37,776 nucleotides of DNA, taken from a virus. The position numbers and the translations under genes are program-made. Shown here piece after piece: positions 29,370 to 37,776 of the stretch (positions within the stretch are counted from its first letter, which is position 1; each line of letters opens with the position of its first letter). The notes beneath the pieces were generated by a model. It was not told where the DNA came from, did not search any database, and saw only the letters and a program-made list of their open reading frames with translations. The stretch spans positions 1 to 37,776 of the IMG/VR virus record IMGVR_UViG_3300033149_003820. The stretch is one strand, 5' to 3'.

Positions 29370-31181
29370 ATGGCAGAACCAGAATACACAATTGAAGAGG
29401 AAGAGGAAGAGCTTGACATATTTCCAGACCGGATAGAGATAAAGCCATTAAGCGAACTTATCAAACAGGAGAATATATTGACCAATAAAACACTTATAGG
29501 CGGTTCTTTAATTGGCGGACTTAAAATATCCGCTGGGACTGAGAACAAGTGCTTCAAGTTTGAACCAGACAAGGGATTATGGATGGGACACAGTTCTTTC
29601 GATTCTGCTATTTTTAGTGTAAATATAAATGATGGATTGCTTATCACTTCCAAAATAAAACTTACAGGATTACAATCAGGTTCGGTGGTTTCTGGAGAAT
29701 ACATAGATGCCTTGAATGTTGGAAAACTTGCCACTGGCACTATATCTTCTAAGGCAATTACTTTGGCAGTAGCAGACGGAACAGGGGATAGTTATATTGC
29801 CGGCGGAAACAATCTTGACCTGACTAACTGGCGAGGTGGCGATGCTAACGCAGGTGCTTTCATTCTCGGACTTGATGATAGTGAAACTGGAAATCCCGCT
29901 AAATTCTTTGCCGGAAATTTTAGCACGAGTAAGTATATGAAATGGACTGGTTCTGCTTTACAAGTAGTTAATATGCAGAATATTAGAACATTTACGGCAG
30001 GAGAAGCAATAGCGTCTGGAAGAATTGTTTGTTTAAGTTCAAAAACAATTGATACCGCTGATGTTACTGGAGATGCTTATATAGATGAAAAAAATGCTGA
30101 TACTAATTATGGTGACGGTGATTATATAATATTAAAGAGATATTCAGAAGTGGCAGGAGGACAACGCACTCATGCATTGTTTAAATTTGATACTATTCCA
30201 AATTATTATCCATTAGAGGTAGTATTTCACTACTATGTTAAAACTCTAACAGGAACAGGAAATTCCGCAAAACTTTATTTTATTTCTGAAAGCTGGAATG
30301 AAACAGACCCAGGTGGTGTAACTTATAATACAAAACCGACTTTATTTTCTGGATTTGATAGTGGGAATCTTAGCCAAGATTACATTAGCATTGACCTTCA
30401 GAGTAATGGAACTGGATGGCAAGAAGAAGATATTACAGAATATATTAAAGAAATTTGGGAAGAAGGCAATCATGATAGTTTTTATGGTATATACCTTGAA
30501 TGCACTTCAAGCGTCTGGAGTGATTATTGTTCAATTTATTCTAGGGAGTATGGAGGAGGAGATTATGGTGCTTATATTGAATATACAATAGCCAAGAGTG
30601 ATAATAAAATCTATTTGGCAGATGAAGATGATTATTATAGATTGAGAAATATAATTGGGGTATCAATAGAAGCTATTAGTCAGGATAGTAGCGGTATGGT
30701 TCAAACGTCAGGAGAAGTTACTGGTATAACATATATTGGTGATGCTGTATTGGGAAATCCAATCTATATTGAAGATAATGGACTAACAACTACGAATGAA
30801 AGATATTCTCAGATATGTAAGGATAAGCATTCAGTTCAAGTAGGTTTGGCAATTGCCTTGGAGACATTTTCTTTAGATATTAAGAAATCAACTCCATTCT
30901 TAATAGAAACCAAAAGTATAGGTATAGATGCTGGAAGTTCTAAGTATTTTTATATGGTTCCTTGGGCAAGAACTGCCATTTATAAGTTCTCAAAAGGAGG
31001 AGAAAAGCGTGGCCAAATAAGAATAGAAAGATATGGGCTTAATCAAGCTGATTGGACTGACTCTGGTGTGGACCAAGCAGACATTAGATTAGATTGGCAA
31101 GAATCAGCATTTAACTCGAAAATTACCTTTACTACTTCTGCTGGAATAGCTGTTAATGGAACATTATATATCTACGAATAA
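29370..31181 (+). CDS. tail-associated protein with DNRLRE domain
   Basis: A 603-residue protein. The N-terminus is acidic (EYTIEEEEEELDIF). Residues ~230-407 match the DNRLRE/CBM96-type beta sandwich: DAYIDEKNADTNYGDGDYII, ALFKFDTIPNYYPLEVVFHY, WNETDPGGVTYNTKPTLF, DITEYIKEIWEEGNHDSFYG, then GAYIEYT. These domains bind carbohydrate or are structural in surface proteins. The final ~100 residues form another beta domain. A virion protein that touches host glycans is likely. The coding sequence is distinctly AT-rich from about 29590 onwards. Confidence 0.7.
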   Translation: MAEPEYTIEEEEEELDIFPDRIEIKPLSELIKQENILTNKTLIGGSLIGGLKISAGTENKCFKFEPDKGLWMGHSSFDSAIFSVNINDGLLITSKIKLTGLQSGSVVSGEYIDALNVGKLATGTISSKAITLAVADGTGDSYIAGGNNLDLTNWRGGDANAGAFILGLDDSETGNPAKFFAGNFSTSKYMKWTGSALQVVNMQNIRTFTAGEAIASGRIVCLSSKTIDTADVTGDAYIDEKNADTNYGDGDYIILKRYSEVAGGQRTHALFKFDTIPNYYPLEVVFHYYVKTLTGTGNSAKLYFISESWNETDPGGVTYNTKPTLFSGFDSGNLSQDYISIDLQSNGTGWQEEDITEYIKEIWEEGNHDSFYGIYLECTSSVWSDYCSIYSREYGGGDYGAYIEYTIAKSDNKIYLADEDDYYRLRNIIGVSIEAISQDSSGMVQTSGEVTGITYIGDAVLGNPIYIEDNGLTTTNERYSQICKDKHSVQVGLAIALETFSLDIKKSTPFLIETKSIGIDAGSSKYFYMVPWARTAIYKFSKGGEKRGQIRIERYGLNQADWTDSGVDQADIRLDWQESAFNSKITFTTSAGIAVNGTLYIYE

Positions 31182-31213
31182 AGGTTAATTATTATTATGA
31201 AACAAAAAACATT

Positions 31214-32836
31214 ATGGCATTAACACAACAACAAATAGATGAAATGATGAAGAAGGCAAGGGCGATTCAGGAGAGGGTTCAAAAAGAGGTCGTTCCCCAA
31301 GTGGAAACGCTTAAAAAAGCAAAAAAAGCAGGTATGGAAATTACCCCTATGGAAATTACCCCCAAAACAACTATTGAAAAAGCAAGAAAGGTAACAGAAT
31401 TAACAGAAAGAGCTGGAGAAATAAGAACAGGGCTTGAAAGAGCAAGAAGTATGCTTGCCGATATAAAAGCGCAAAATATCAAGGAAATAGGTTTAGAAGA
31501 ACCGCCGGCAATACCAGTAGATACTGGGGCTGTAACTGCGGCTGGCATAGGGGCGGCAACTGCTGGAAAGGGAACGATAGACGACCTCCAAAAAAGGATA
31601 GAAGCATTGGAAAAATTTGAGCCGTCTGCCGAATTAAAAGAAGAAAAGAAAAGCATTTTAGACCTTATTAAAAAGAGAGAAACAACGGCGAAGGAGCGGA
31701 AGTCCGCAGTTGAATTAAGGGAAGAAGCCCTCGCCCAAGCATACAAAGAAATGGGAGTTACCCCCGAGCAGATACAAAGAATAGGGGGGCTGATAGGAGA
31801 AGTTACGGAGTTTAACAAGCAGATAGCCGATTTAGAAGCCCAAAAGCAAGCGGCTCTTGATATGGCGGAAGAAAGGGGAATGCCGATGACTTATATCAGA
31901 GGCGAACAGGCAAGAAAAGAAAAGGAATACAACAGCAAAATATCAGCCAAAGCGTTACAGGCGGGAGTAAAAGTTCAAGAATTACAAATGCTTCAGGGTG
32001 CTTATACGGACGCCAAAGCAACCGCCTCGCAAATAGTATCCCTCGCCACCTACGACCAACAGCAGAAAGTTGCGGATATAGAGTGGTCAATCTCGGCACA
32101 CCAAGACCTCTACGATTTGATGTCAAAAGAGGAACAAACCGCTTGGAACAGGCAATATGCTACGGCAAAAGATGAACTTGACAGGCAAACGAAAGAGTGG
32201 TCTGACAAGACGGACTTGGTCATAGATGCGGCAAGAAGGGGAATAAAATTGGATATTAACAAGAGTTTAGAGGATTTGACCGAGGATTATACGAGAGAGG
32301 TTGCGGCTCTGCCAGAGGAAGCAGAAGTTCCAATTACAAGAACGATTGGCGGAGTTTTGTATGAGTGGGATAAAGCAACTGGGATTTGGAAAGAAACTAT
32401 TAGACCACCAGAAGTTGAATTCAGGAAATTCACAGACCAAGAAAAAAGAAAGTTAGAACAGGCAGGAATTGACTGGACAATTCCGACTGGATACCAGCAA
32501 TCATTGGAATATCTGTATGGGACAGCAGTAACAGAGGAGGCTTGGACAAGCACAGAAAATTATATCGTCAGGAACATCCAAACTGGAGCAACTTCTCCAG
32601 AAGATATGGCAACAATTTACGCCACCACTAAACAGAATACTAAACTAACCGATTCTGACATTAAGGCAATAATGGCACAATATGGAATGGTTAATATGTA
32701 TGGGATGTGGTTTTTTATGGGAACAGCACCAACTGAAGGAGAGGCACTGCCAACTGAAGAAGTTGCTGAAGAAGAACAACCTTGGTGGAGAAGAGCCGCT
32801 TCAGAGGTCTGGCATAGATTACCATTTATAAAATAA
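31214..32836 (+). CDS. coiled-coil virion protein, probably internal or tail
   Basis: A 540-residue protein, largely alpha-helical coiled coil (residues ~1-340: KKARAIQERVQKEVVPQ, IADLEAQKQAALDMAEE, and others), with an Ala/Gly hinge (TAAGIGAATAGKGT, about 110). A short beta motif follows (TRTIGGVLYEWDKATGIWKE, ~372-391), then a C-terminal basic end (WHRLPFIK). It contains an in-frame duplication MEITP-MEITP. Such proteins beside the large ejection protein in podoviruses are often internal core or tail components. An 8-codon frame (31197-31223) overlaps its start. Confidence 0.5.
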   Translation: MALTQQQIDEMMKKARAIQERVQKEVVPQVETLKKAKKAGMEITPMEITPKTTIEKARKVTELTERAGEIRTGLERARSMLADIKAQNIKEIGLEEPPAIPVDTGAVTAAGIGAATAGKGTIDDLQKRIEALEKFEPSAELKEEKKSILDLIKKRETTAKERKSAVELREEALAQAYKEMGVTPEQIQRIGGLIGEVTEFNKQIADLEAQKQAALDMAEERGMPMTYIRGEQARKEKEYNSKISAKALQAGVKVQELQMLQGAYTDAKATASQIVSLATYDQQQKVADIEWSISAHQDLYDLMSKEEQTAWNRQYATAKDELDRQTKEWSDKTDLVIDAARRGIKLDINKSLEDLTEDYTREVAALPEEAEVPITRTIGGVLYEWDKATGIWKETIRPPEVEFRKFTDQEKRKLEQAGIDWTIPTGYQQSLEYLYGTAVTEEAWTSTENYIVRNIQTGATSPEDMATIYATTKQNTKLTDSDIKAIMAQYGMVNMYGMWFFMGTAPTEGEALPTEEVAEEEQPWWRRAASEVWHRLPFIK

Positions 32837-32837
32837 T

Positions 32838-35800
32838 ATGGCTTTACCTTGGGGATTAGAAACAACCAAAAAGGAAACTGGCAAAGTTTTGCCTTGGGAA
32901 GAGGGAATTAAACCTCCGACTACTATTGAGATTGCTGAACGAATCGGCTATCCAATTTTGGAAGCTGCTCCACCCAAAGAAGAAATCAAAGATACCTGGC
33001 TTAAGAGAGTGGCGAGAGTTATTTTGCCGAGAAGTTTGGAAATAAAGTGGGGAATAACAGAACCAAATGAATGGGATTTAACGATGGAAGCAGAAGATAC
33101 TCGCTTAAGTTTGTTAAGGGAAAAACAATTTACAGATTTATACAAGAAAGAAATTACCGAAGCACCAGAAATTCCCAAGGATTATAAAGAACCGACTGGA
33201 TATTGGGGGCAACTTTTAGAGGGATTGAAGTCTGGGTATATTAGTTCGGTAAAGGGGGGCTTTGGCTATTTCGCAGAATCTATGGGAAGACAACTTGGCA
33301 GTCCAGAGATGATAGAATGGGGTTCTAATTTGGGAGATAAAGCAACCATTGAACTTATTAAAAAACCAGAACTATTAGAACCAGAGGATTTAAAGCCTTT
33401 TTTTGAAGGCGGTTTGATTGATAGAAAGTGGTGGGGTAGGAGAATGGGACAAGCTATTCCATTTATGGGAACAACGATTGCTACTGCTACTTTTGGCGGA
33501 TTAGTGGGTGGACCAGCAGGAGCTACTGTGGGTGGTTACACTTCGGTATTCATATTAGAAAAAGGTAATTCCTACAAAAGATACTTAGATGAAGGTGTGC
33601 CACCAGATAAAGCAGATACTTATTCCACTGCTTATGCGGTTCCTGCTGCTATAATTGAAAATGCCTTTGGTATATCACCAGCCAGAATTGGAACACAGAT
33701 AGCCACCAAGGGAGCACAAAGAGTTGTGTATAATAGTTACAAATCTTTTCTCCTAAAAGAAATACCCAAGATAGGAATTAAAACTTTGAAGATGGCAATG
33801 GCAGAAGGTGGAGAAGAAGTGGCACAAAGTATCACAGAAAACTTAGTGCTGAAATTTTACAAAACTGAAACTCCTGTTTTTAGCAAGGACTTGGCAGAAG
33901 AATTTGCCTCTGGATTTGCGGCAGCTTTACCGTTTGGTGCGGTTAATATCAGAATCCCAGATGTTAGGGTTACCACTCCAAAAGAAATAAAAACAATAGA
34001 ACAGAGTATTAAAAAAGCAGATGAAGTATTACGAAAAGTGGAAAAGCCACTGCCTAAAATTGAAACTAAAAAGTTTCCAGAAAATACATATAAAAGGGAG
34101 TTATTAGAAGAAATAGGAAAGTTAGAAGAATTGCCTGTAATTGAGCCAAATGCTTTTGACTGGACACCGCCAAAACTTACTTACAACAATCCTTATACAA
34201 AAGTGATGTATAAAATATGGAATAGAGCTGGAAGAATTTGGGATACAAAAGGACCGCTTATTTTGAAGGAATCACAGACCAAAGAAATTTCCGACCTTCT
34301 AAAAGAAAGGCAGAGGGTTTATGACGGCTTGGTTAAAAAGTATTATGAGGAAACCATTAAGCCAATAACAAAATTAACAACAGAAGAGAAGCAGAAAGTT
34401 GGTGAAATGGTTTTCAAGAGAATAGAAGTTCCAGAGGACTATGAAATTACCATAAAAGATATTGATACAAAGATAGGACAATTAGGGCAGGAAATTGTGA
34501 ATTTGGATAAAGGCTTGATTAGACAAGGTTTTCTGGCTTCACCAGAAACAGGAAAAAGAGCTAAAGAAATAGGACAAAGATTGATAACCTTACGAAAAGA
34601 ATTGCGAGATGCATTGGGTAAGTTAAGAATTTCTATGAGGGCAAACAGGCAGGTTCTTTCTTTGATAAATCAGGTTGAGAATCAAATGTCATCTTTGGAA
34701 GCTACATTTGGTGATGAGTTTACTGCTTTTATGCGTGAGGGAGAAATAGTAGAAAAAGTTATTCCAGAAAGGAGAATAATTAAAGGTGTTGGAAAACTTC
34801 CCGAAAACTTAAAAATAATAGGAGATGAAGTAAGGAAGTTTAAAACATTTAAGGAAATGATGAAGTCTGATACTGGAATAGAATTGGAAAAACTTTATGA
34901 ACAGGGAATCCTTGAAAGAGCTGGTTTCAAAGATGCAACTTTTATTAAGGGTGAAAAAGAAATAACAACCACTGGGTTAAAACAATTCTTTAATTTTGTT
35001 AAAAAACCATATAAATTTAAACCTGAAAAACAGGTTCAACAGGAACTTAAGGGCAATATAGATAAACTTATAAAAACAACTAAAACAAGAGAGAGGCTTG
35101 CTCTACAAAGAGAAATTTTAAAAGATATAGACATTATTAGTGTCGCAGATAGTTTAAGGTTTTTAGAAAGTGTCATAAATGATTTGAGAGAAGAAAGAGG
35201 TTCTTTGTGGTTAGAACTAAAAGAGTTGCGAAAAGAATTAGAAAAACCCTTACCTTTACTGACAGAAGAAACTTGGTTATCTCATTTGGGAGAATACGCC
35301 AGAACCCTATATGTAAAGACTGACCCAAGAACTGGAGAATCCAAAGTAACCCCTCATTCTACTCTGACGAAGGAAGGGGTAATTGATAGGTCTACTTTTA
35401 AAAGAAAACTTTTGGATGAGGAATGGGGGGCAAATGTGTTGACGTTTGAGGGCAAGACATTAGCAGAGGTTAAGGAATACTCTTTGGAAGAATTAAAAGC
35501 AATCGGAGTGGAGGCAAAGGAAAAATATGGCTGGACATTCCAGGCAGATTATATTTTAGCCAGAACATTCAAGGATTTGTCAAGGGCATATGCTTCAAGG
35601 TTGTTTCAAAAAGCCATCGTTGAGAATCCAAGATTATTTACCAATAAAGTTAAAGAAGCAGATGAAAAAGGTTTTATTCCAGTAAGGGATATTCTGCCAA
35701 AAGGAGTGGAGAAGGATGTAAGATTGGGACCTTTGAATTTTGGCTATATCCACCCAGGATTAGAAGCAGAATTAAAAACTTTTATTTTGGGAGCAGGAAG

Positions 35801-37193
35801 AGATAGTATAATGGATATTTTCCAGGAGCCGCTTTCCTGGTGGAAGGCATTTAAAGTTGCTGGCAACCCGCCAACTGTAATAAGAAACTGGCTGTCTGGT
35901 ATGTTGTTTCAAACTGATTTGGCTGGGTATCCTGTTTGGGACCCCCGAAATACCCCAAAGTATTTACAAGCTGTTAAGGCGTATGCCGTCAAAGATGATT
36001 TATACAAACGATTAAGAAATGCTGGGCAATATGGAACAGATTATTTCAGCATAGAAATTGCCGCAGATGAGATGACAAGAATTATTGCCAAAGCCGAGAA
36101 ATCCAAAAACCCAATGGCGTCATATTCAGAAGGATTGCTGTCTGCTCTTGGAACAAAATTACAGGACACTAAACAATTATTCAGCTATTACGGGCATATA
36201 GACCACGTTCAGAGAACATATTTATCTTTATGTGCGACAAAAGACGGAGCTTCTATGCCACAAGCAGTTCATTTTTCCAACAAATGGGAACTGGATTACA
36301 GGTTTGTTCCTAACTTTGTTGAGAGTTTGCGTAGTGGGCTTCCTGGCTGGTTATATCCATTCCTGTCCTTTTATACTTTAATGGCTCCAAGAATTGCCGA
36401 GGTTTTAGTTACTCGTCCCTGGGTTTTATTAAAATATCCTATAATAATTGGAGTAACTAATGCTATTTCTGCTTCACTGCTCGGAGCGGATGACGATGAA
36501 ATAGAAAATGCCAAGCCAGAATGGCTGAAAGATAAAGATTATGTTATTCTTTTGCCAGTTAGAGATAATCAGGGTGACTTTCAATTTCTTGATATGGATT
36601 ATACTCTGCCATTTGGGGGACCACAGAGCTTGTTTATGGACTGGGACCAGGTTTTAATGATGCTTAAAAACCCTGGGATGATGAGCATTGTTACAAGTAT
36701 GCTTAATAATTATGATAATTTTACCGATAGAAAAATATACAATGAAACCGACTTGCCAGAAGATAAAAGGAAAAAGATTGCTGAATATGTGGCAAGAAAT
36801 CTGGGTCCTGGATTTGTTACTCACGCTTTGAATATCTATAGGGCGTCCAAAGGAGAAATAATCGGGTTTCCTCTTAAAAAGGAAAGAGACTTAGCCCAGA
36901 CGGTAGCAAGAACACTTGGCATTTCAACGTATTCTGGAGGATTCAACGAGGCGTTTGGTAAAATAAGGAACATCCAGCGGGAGATTAGCGATATTCAATG
37001 GACAATAAGAATTTTAATGTCCAACCCAAACATTTCCATAGAAGAAAAGCAAAGAAAAATGATAGAGTATCAAGATGAAATAAAAAGAAGAACTGAAAAA
37101 ATACAAGAAATTAGCAGGGCTATGCCTTCACCAGTTCTACCAGAAAAAGAAGCAGGGAAAGAGCCAAGAAAAGCAGTTCCCTGGGGAGAATAA
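32838..37193 (+). CDS. large internal virion / ejection-type protein
   Basis: A 1451-residue protein, by far the longest here. Hydrophobic, Gly-rich segments near residues 205-245 (IPFMGTTIATATFGGLVGG) and 1170-1215 (LYPFLSFYTLMAPRIAEVLV, PIIIGVTNAISASLLG) could insert into membranes. The rest is helical and charged, with long coiled regions. Length, membrane-active segments and position match the large ejected proteins of podoviruses that build a channel for DNA. PWG/PWE motifs are found near both termini. No lytic transglycosylase motif is evident. Confidence 0.6.
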   Translation: MALPWGLETTKKETGKVLPWEEGIKPPTTIEIAERIGYPILEAAPPKEEIKDTWLKRVARVILPRSLEIKWGITEPNEWDLTMEAEDTRLSLLREKQFTDLYKKEITEAPEIPKDYKEPTGYWGQLLEGLKSGYISSVKGGFGYFAESMGRQLGSPEMIEWGSNLGDKATIELIKKPELLEPEDLKPFFEGGLIDRKWWGRRMGQAIPFMGTTIATATFGGLVGGPAGATVGGYTSVFILEKGNSYKRYLDEGVPPDKADTYSTAYAVPAAIIENAFGISPARIGTQIATKGAQRVVYNSYKSFLLKEIPKIGIKTLKMAMAEGGEEVAQSITENLVLKFYKTETPVFSKDLAEEFASGFAAALPFGAVNIRIPDVRVTTPKEIKTIEQSIKKADEVLRKVEKPLPKIETKKFPENTYKRELLEEIGKLEELPVIEPNAFDWTPPKLTYNNPYTKVMYKIWNRAGRIWDTKGPLILKESQTKEISDLLKERQRVYDGLVKKYYEETIKPITKLTTEEKQKVGEMVFKRIEVPEDYEITIKDIDTKIGQLGQEIVNLDKGLIRQGFLASPETGKRAKEIGQRLITLRKELRDALGKLRISMRANRQVLSLINQVENQMSSLEATFGDEFTAFMREGEIVEKVIPERRIIKGVGKLPENLKIIGDEVRKFKTFKEMMKSDTGIELEKLYEQGILERAGFKDATFIKGEKEITTTGLKQFFNFVKKPYKFKPEKQVQQELKGNIDKLIKTTKTRERLALQREILKDIDIISVADSLRFLESVINDLREERGSLWLELKELRKELEKPLPLLTEETWLSHLGEYARTLYVKTDPRTGESKVTPHSTLTKEGVIDRSTFKRKLLDEEWGANVLTFEGKTLAEVKEYSLEELKAIGVEAKEKYGWTFQADYILARTFKDLSRAYASRLFQKAIVENPRLFTNKVKEADEKGFIPVRDILPKGVEKDVRLGPLNFGYIHPGLEAELKTFILGAGRDSIMDIFQEPLSWWKAFKVAGNPPTVIRNWLSGMLFQTDLAGYPVWDPRNTPKYLQAVKAYAVKDDLYKRLRNAGQYGTDYFSIEIAADEMTRIIAKAEKSKNPMASYSEGLLSALGTKLQDTKQLFSYYGHIDHVQRTYLSLCATKDGASMPQAVHFSNKWELDYRFVPNFVESLRSGLPGWLYPFLSFYTLMAPRIAEVLVTRPWVLLKYPIIIGVTNAISASLLGADDDEIENAKPEWLKDKDYVILLPVRDNQGDFQFLDMDYTLPFGGPQSLFMDWDQVLMMLKNPGMMSIVTSMLNNYDNFTDRKIYNETDLPEDKRKKIAEYVARNLGPGFVTHALNIYRASKGEIIGFPLKKERDLAQTVARTLGISTYSGGFNEAFGKIRNIQREISDIQWTIRILMSNPNISIEEKQRKMIEYQDEIKRRTEKIQEISRAMPSPVLPEKEAGKEPRKAVPWGE

Positions 37194-37194
37194 T

Positions 37195-37317
37195 ATGAAA
37201 CTATTAAGAGAAAATCTTTGGATAATTCCGTTTATAATTATAGTAACTATATTTATTATTGAAGTTTATTTTAATTTCAAACAAACAGGGGTTATAGATA
37301 TGAACCCTCCAATCTAA
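37195..37317 (+). CDS. small single-pass membrane protein (possible holin-like)
   Basis: A 40-residue protein: MKLLRENLW, a hydrophobic segment (about residues 9-26, IIPFIIIVTIFIIEVYF), then a polar tail ending DMNPPI. It starts two bases after the preceding stop. Small membrane proteins in phage late operons are often holins or spanin partners, but there is no endolysin next to it and the role is open. Confidence 0.5.
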   Translation: MKLLRENLWIIPFIIIVTIFIIEVYFNFKQTGVIDMNPPI

Positions 37318-37322
37318 CCAAT

Positions 37323-37776
37323 ATGACAATAAAACAATTCCGTAAAATTCAAAAAATCCTCAAAATCGCCCTTAACCAAGCGGAGAAAGAAGCGATAGAG
37401 GACGGAGTTGATATAACATCGCAGGAATACGATAAGGCGATTTCAGTTTTAAGAAGAAGAATACTTGAAGAATTGGGGTTGACCCCTGAAAAATACGAGG
37501 AATTGAGATTAAGTTTCAAACCCCCTAAAAAACCGATTTCTTACAAGGAATTGAAGGATATACCGCCAATGCCAGAAACCCTTTCACCGAAAGAAATCAA
37601 GGGGCTGATAGCCGAATCAATCAGCGAATCCATCAGCAAAATCATAAGCAAATCCATCAGCGAAATACCGAAACCCACAACCACGATTATAAACAAAATA
37701 GTCAAAGAAGTGGTGAAGGAAAAACCGCAGATAATAAAAACAAAAGAAATAGTCAAGAAGGTTGTCAAAGAGGCGG
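37323..37776 (+). CDS. charged coiled-coil protein, partial at the right edge
   Basis: At least 151 residues, running off the window. The N-terminus is helical (IKQFRKIQKILKIALNQAEKEA), then RRRILEELGLTPEKYEEL, a Pro-rich linker and repeated helical Ser/Ile-rich stretches (LIAESISESISKIISKSISE). The visible end is Val/Lys-rich (IVKEVVKEKPQIIKTKEIVK). Possibly a tail or lysis-region structural protein. The family is not recognised. Confidence 0.55.
   Translation, partial: MTIKQFRKIQKILKIALNQAEKEAIEDGVDITSQEYDKAISVLRRRILEELGLTPEKYEELRLSFKPPKKPISYKELKDIPPMPETLSPKEIKGLIAESISESISKIISKSISEIPKPTTTIINKIVKEVVKEKPQIIKTKEIVKKVVKEA

Noticed and set aside
31279-31818. 179-codon minus-strand frame opposite the coiled-coil gene
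   Set aside because: Ser/Ala/Phe-rich antisense artefact of a Lys/Glu/Ala coiled-coil gene.
1-37776. tRNA genes, integrase, recombinase or other lysogeny genes
   Set aside because: I looked for tRNA cloverleaf features and for integrase or cI-type genes and saw none that I could support.

Overview
The window looks like most of the genome of a short-tailed (podovirus-like) tailed bacteriophage. It has a contiguous block of terminase small and large subunits, portal, scaffold and HK97-type major capsid protein, then a head-tail adaptor and a series of tail/fibre and ejection-type proteins. I see no tape measure, tail tube, sheath or integrase gene. Promoters are of bacterial sigma-70 type (TTGACA/TATAAT-like), TGA is used as a normal stop, and most genes lack a Shine-Dalgarno sequence, being preceded instead by A/T-rich tracts such as aaaattATG. 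The host is therefore a bacterium, perhaps one that uses SD-independent initiation. The host phylum cannot be fixed from the sequence.

Layout. (1) 1-7534, plus strand: a noncoding leader with a near-perfect promoter and two interleaved inverted repeats, a winged-helix protein resembling phage replication initiators, then about 18 small early genes (SWIM finger, HNH nuclease, HTH protein, zinc ribbons, a membrane-anchored 3D-domain protein, an Ala-rich repeat protein, unknowns). (2) 7689-8387, minus strand: two small zinc-ribbon genes with their own promoter. (3) 8388-9413: intergenic control regions with DnaA-box-like sites, promoters, iterons and an attenuator-like hairpin, around one small charged protein. 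(4) 9414-15376: packaging and head genes. The major capsid gene is interrupted by a ~203-nt ORF-less group I intron. (5) 15508-25967: a 16-gene, tightly overlapping glycan module placed between the capsid gene and the head-tail adaptor gene. (6) 25942-37776: adaptor, tail/fibre proteins, a DNRLRE-domain protein, a coiled-coil protein, a 1451-aa ejection-type protein and two further small or partial genes.

The most striking content is the glycan module. It encodes a coherent route from phosphoenolpyruvate to an activated phosphonate: PEP mutase with an exact EDKx5NS signature, a split two-subunit phosphonopyruvate decarboxylase, a miniature iron-dependent alcohol dehydrogenase that would reduce phosphonoacetaldehyde, a cytidylyltransferase and a LicD-family phosphotransferase. 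Next to it lie GDP-mannose 4,6-dehydratase and a perosamine-synthase-like aminotransferase, five glycosyltransferases, a GNAT and a methyltransferase. Together they could build a phosphonate-decorated, perosamine-containing glycan. The genes sit inside the late structural operon, so the glycan could decorate the virion or remodel the host surface late in infection.

Tandem micro-repeats of 10-14 nt recur just upstream of start codons across the genome, including five 13-nt units whose last unit forms part of the start codon of the first glycan gene.
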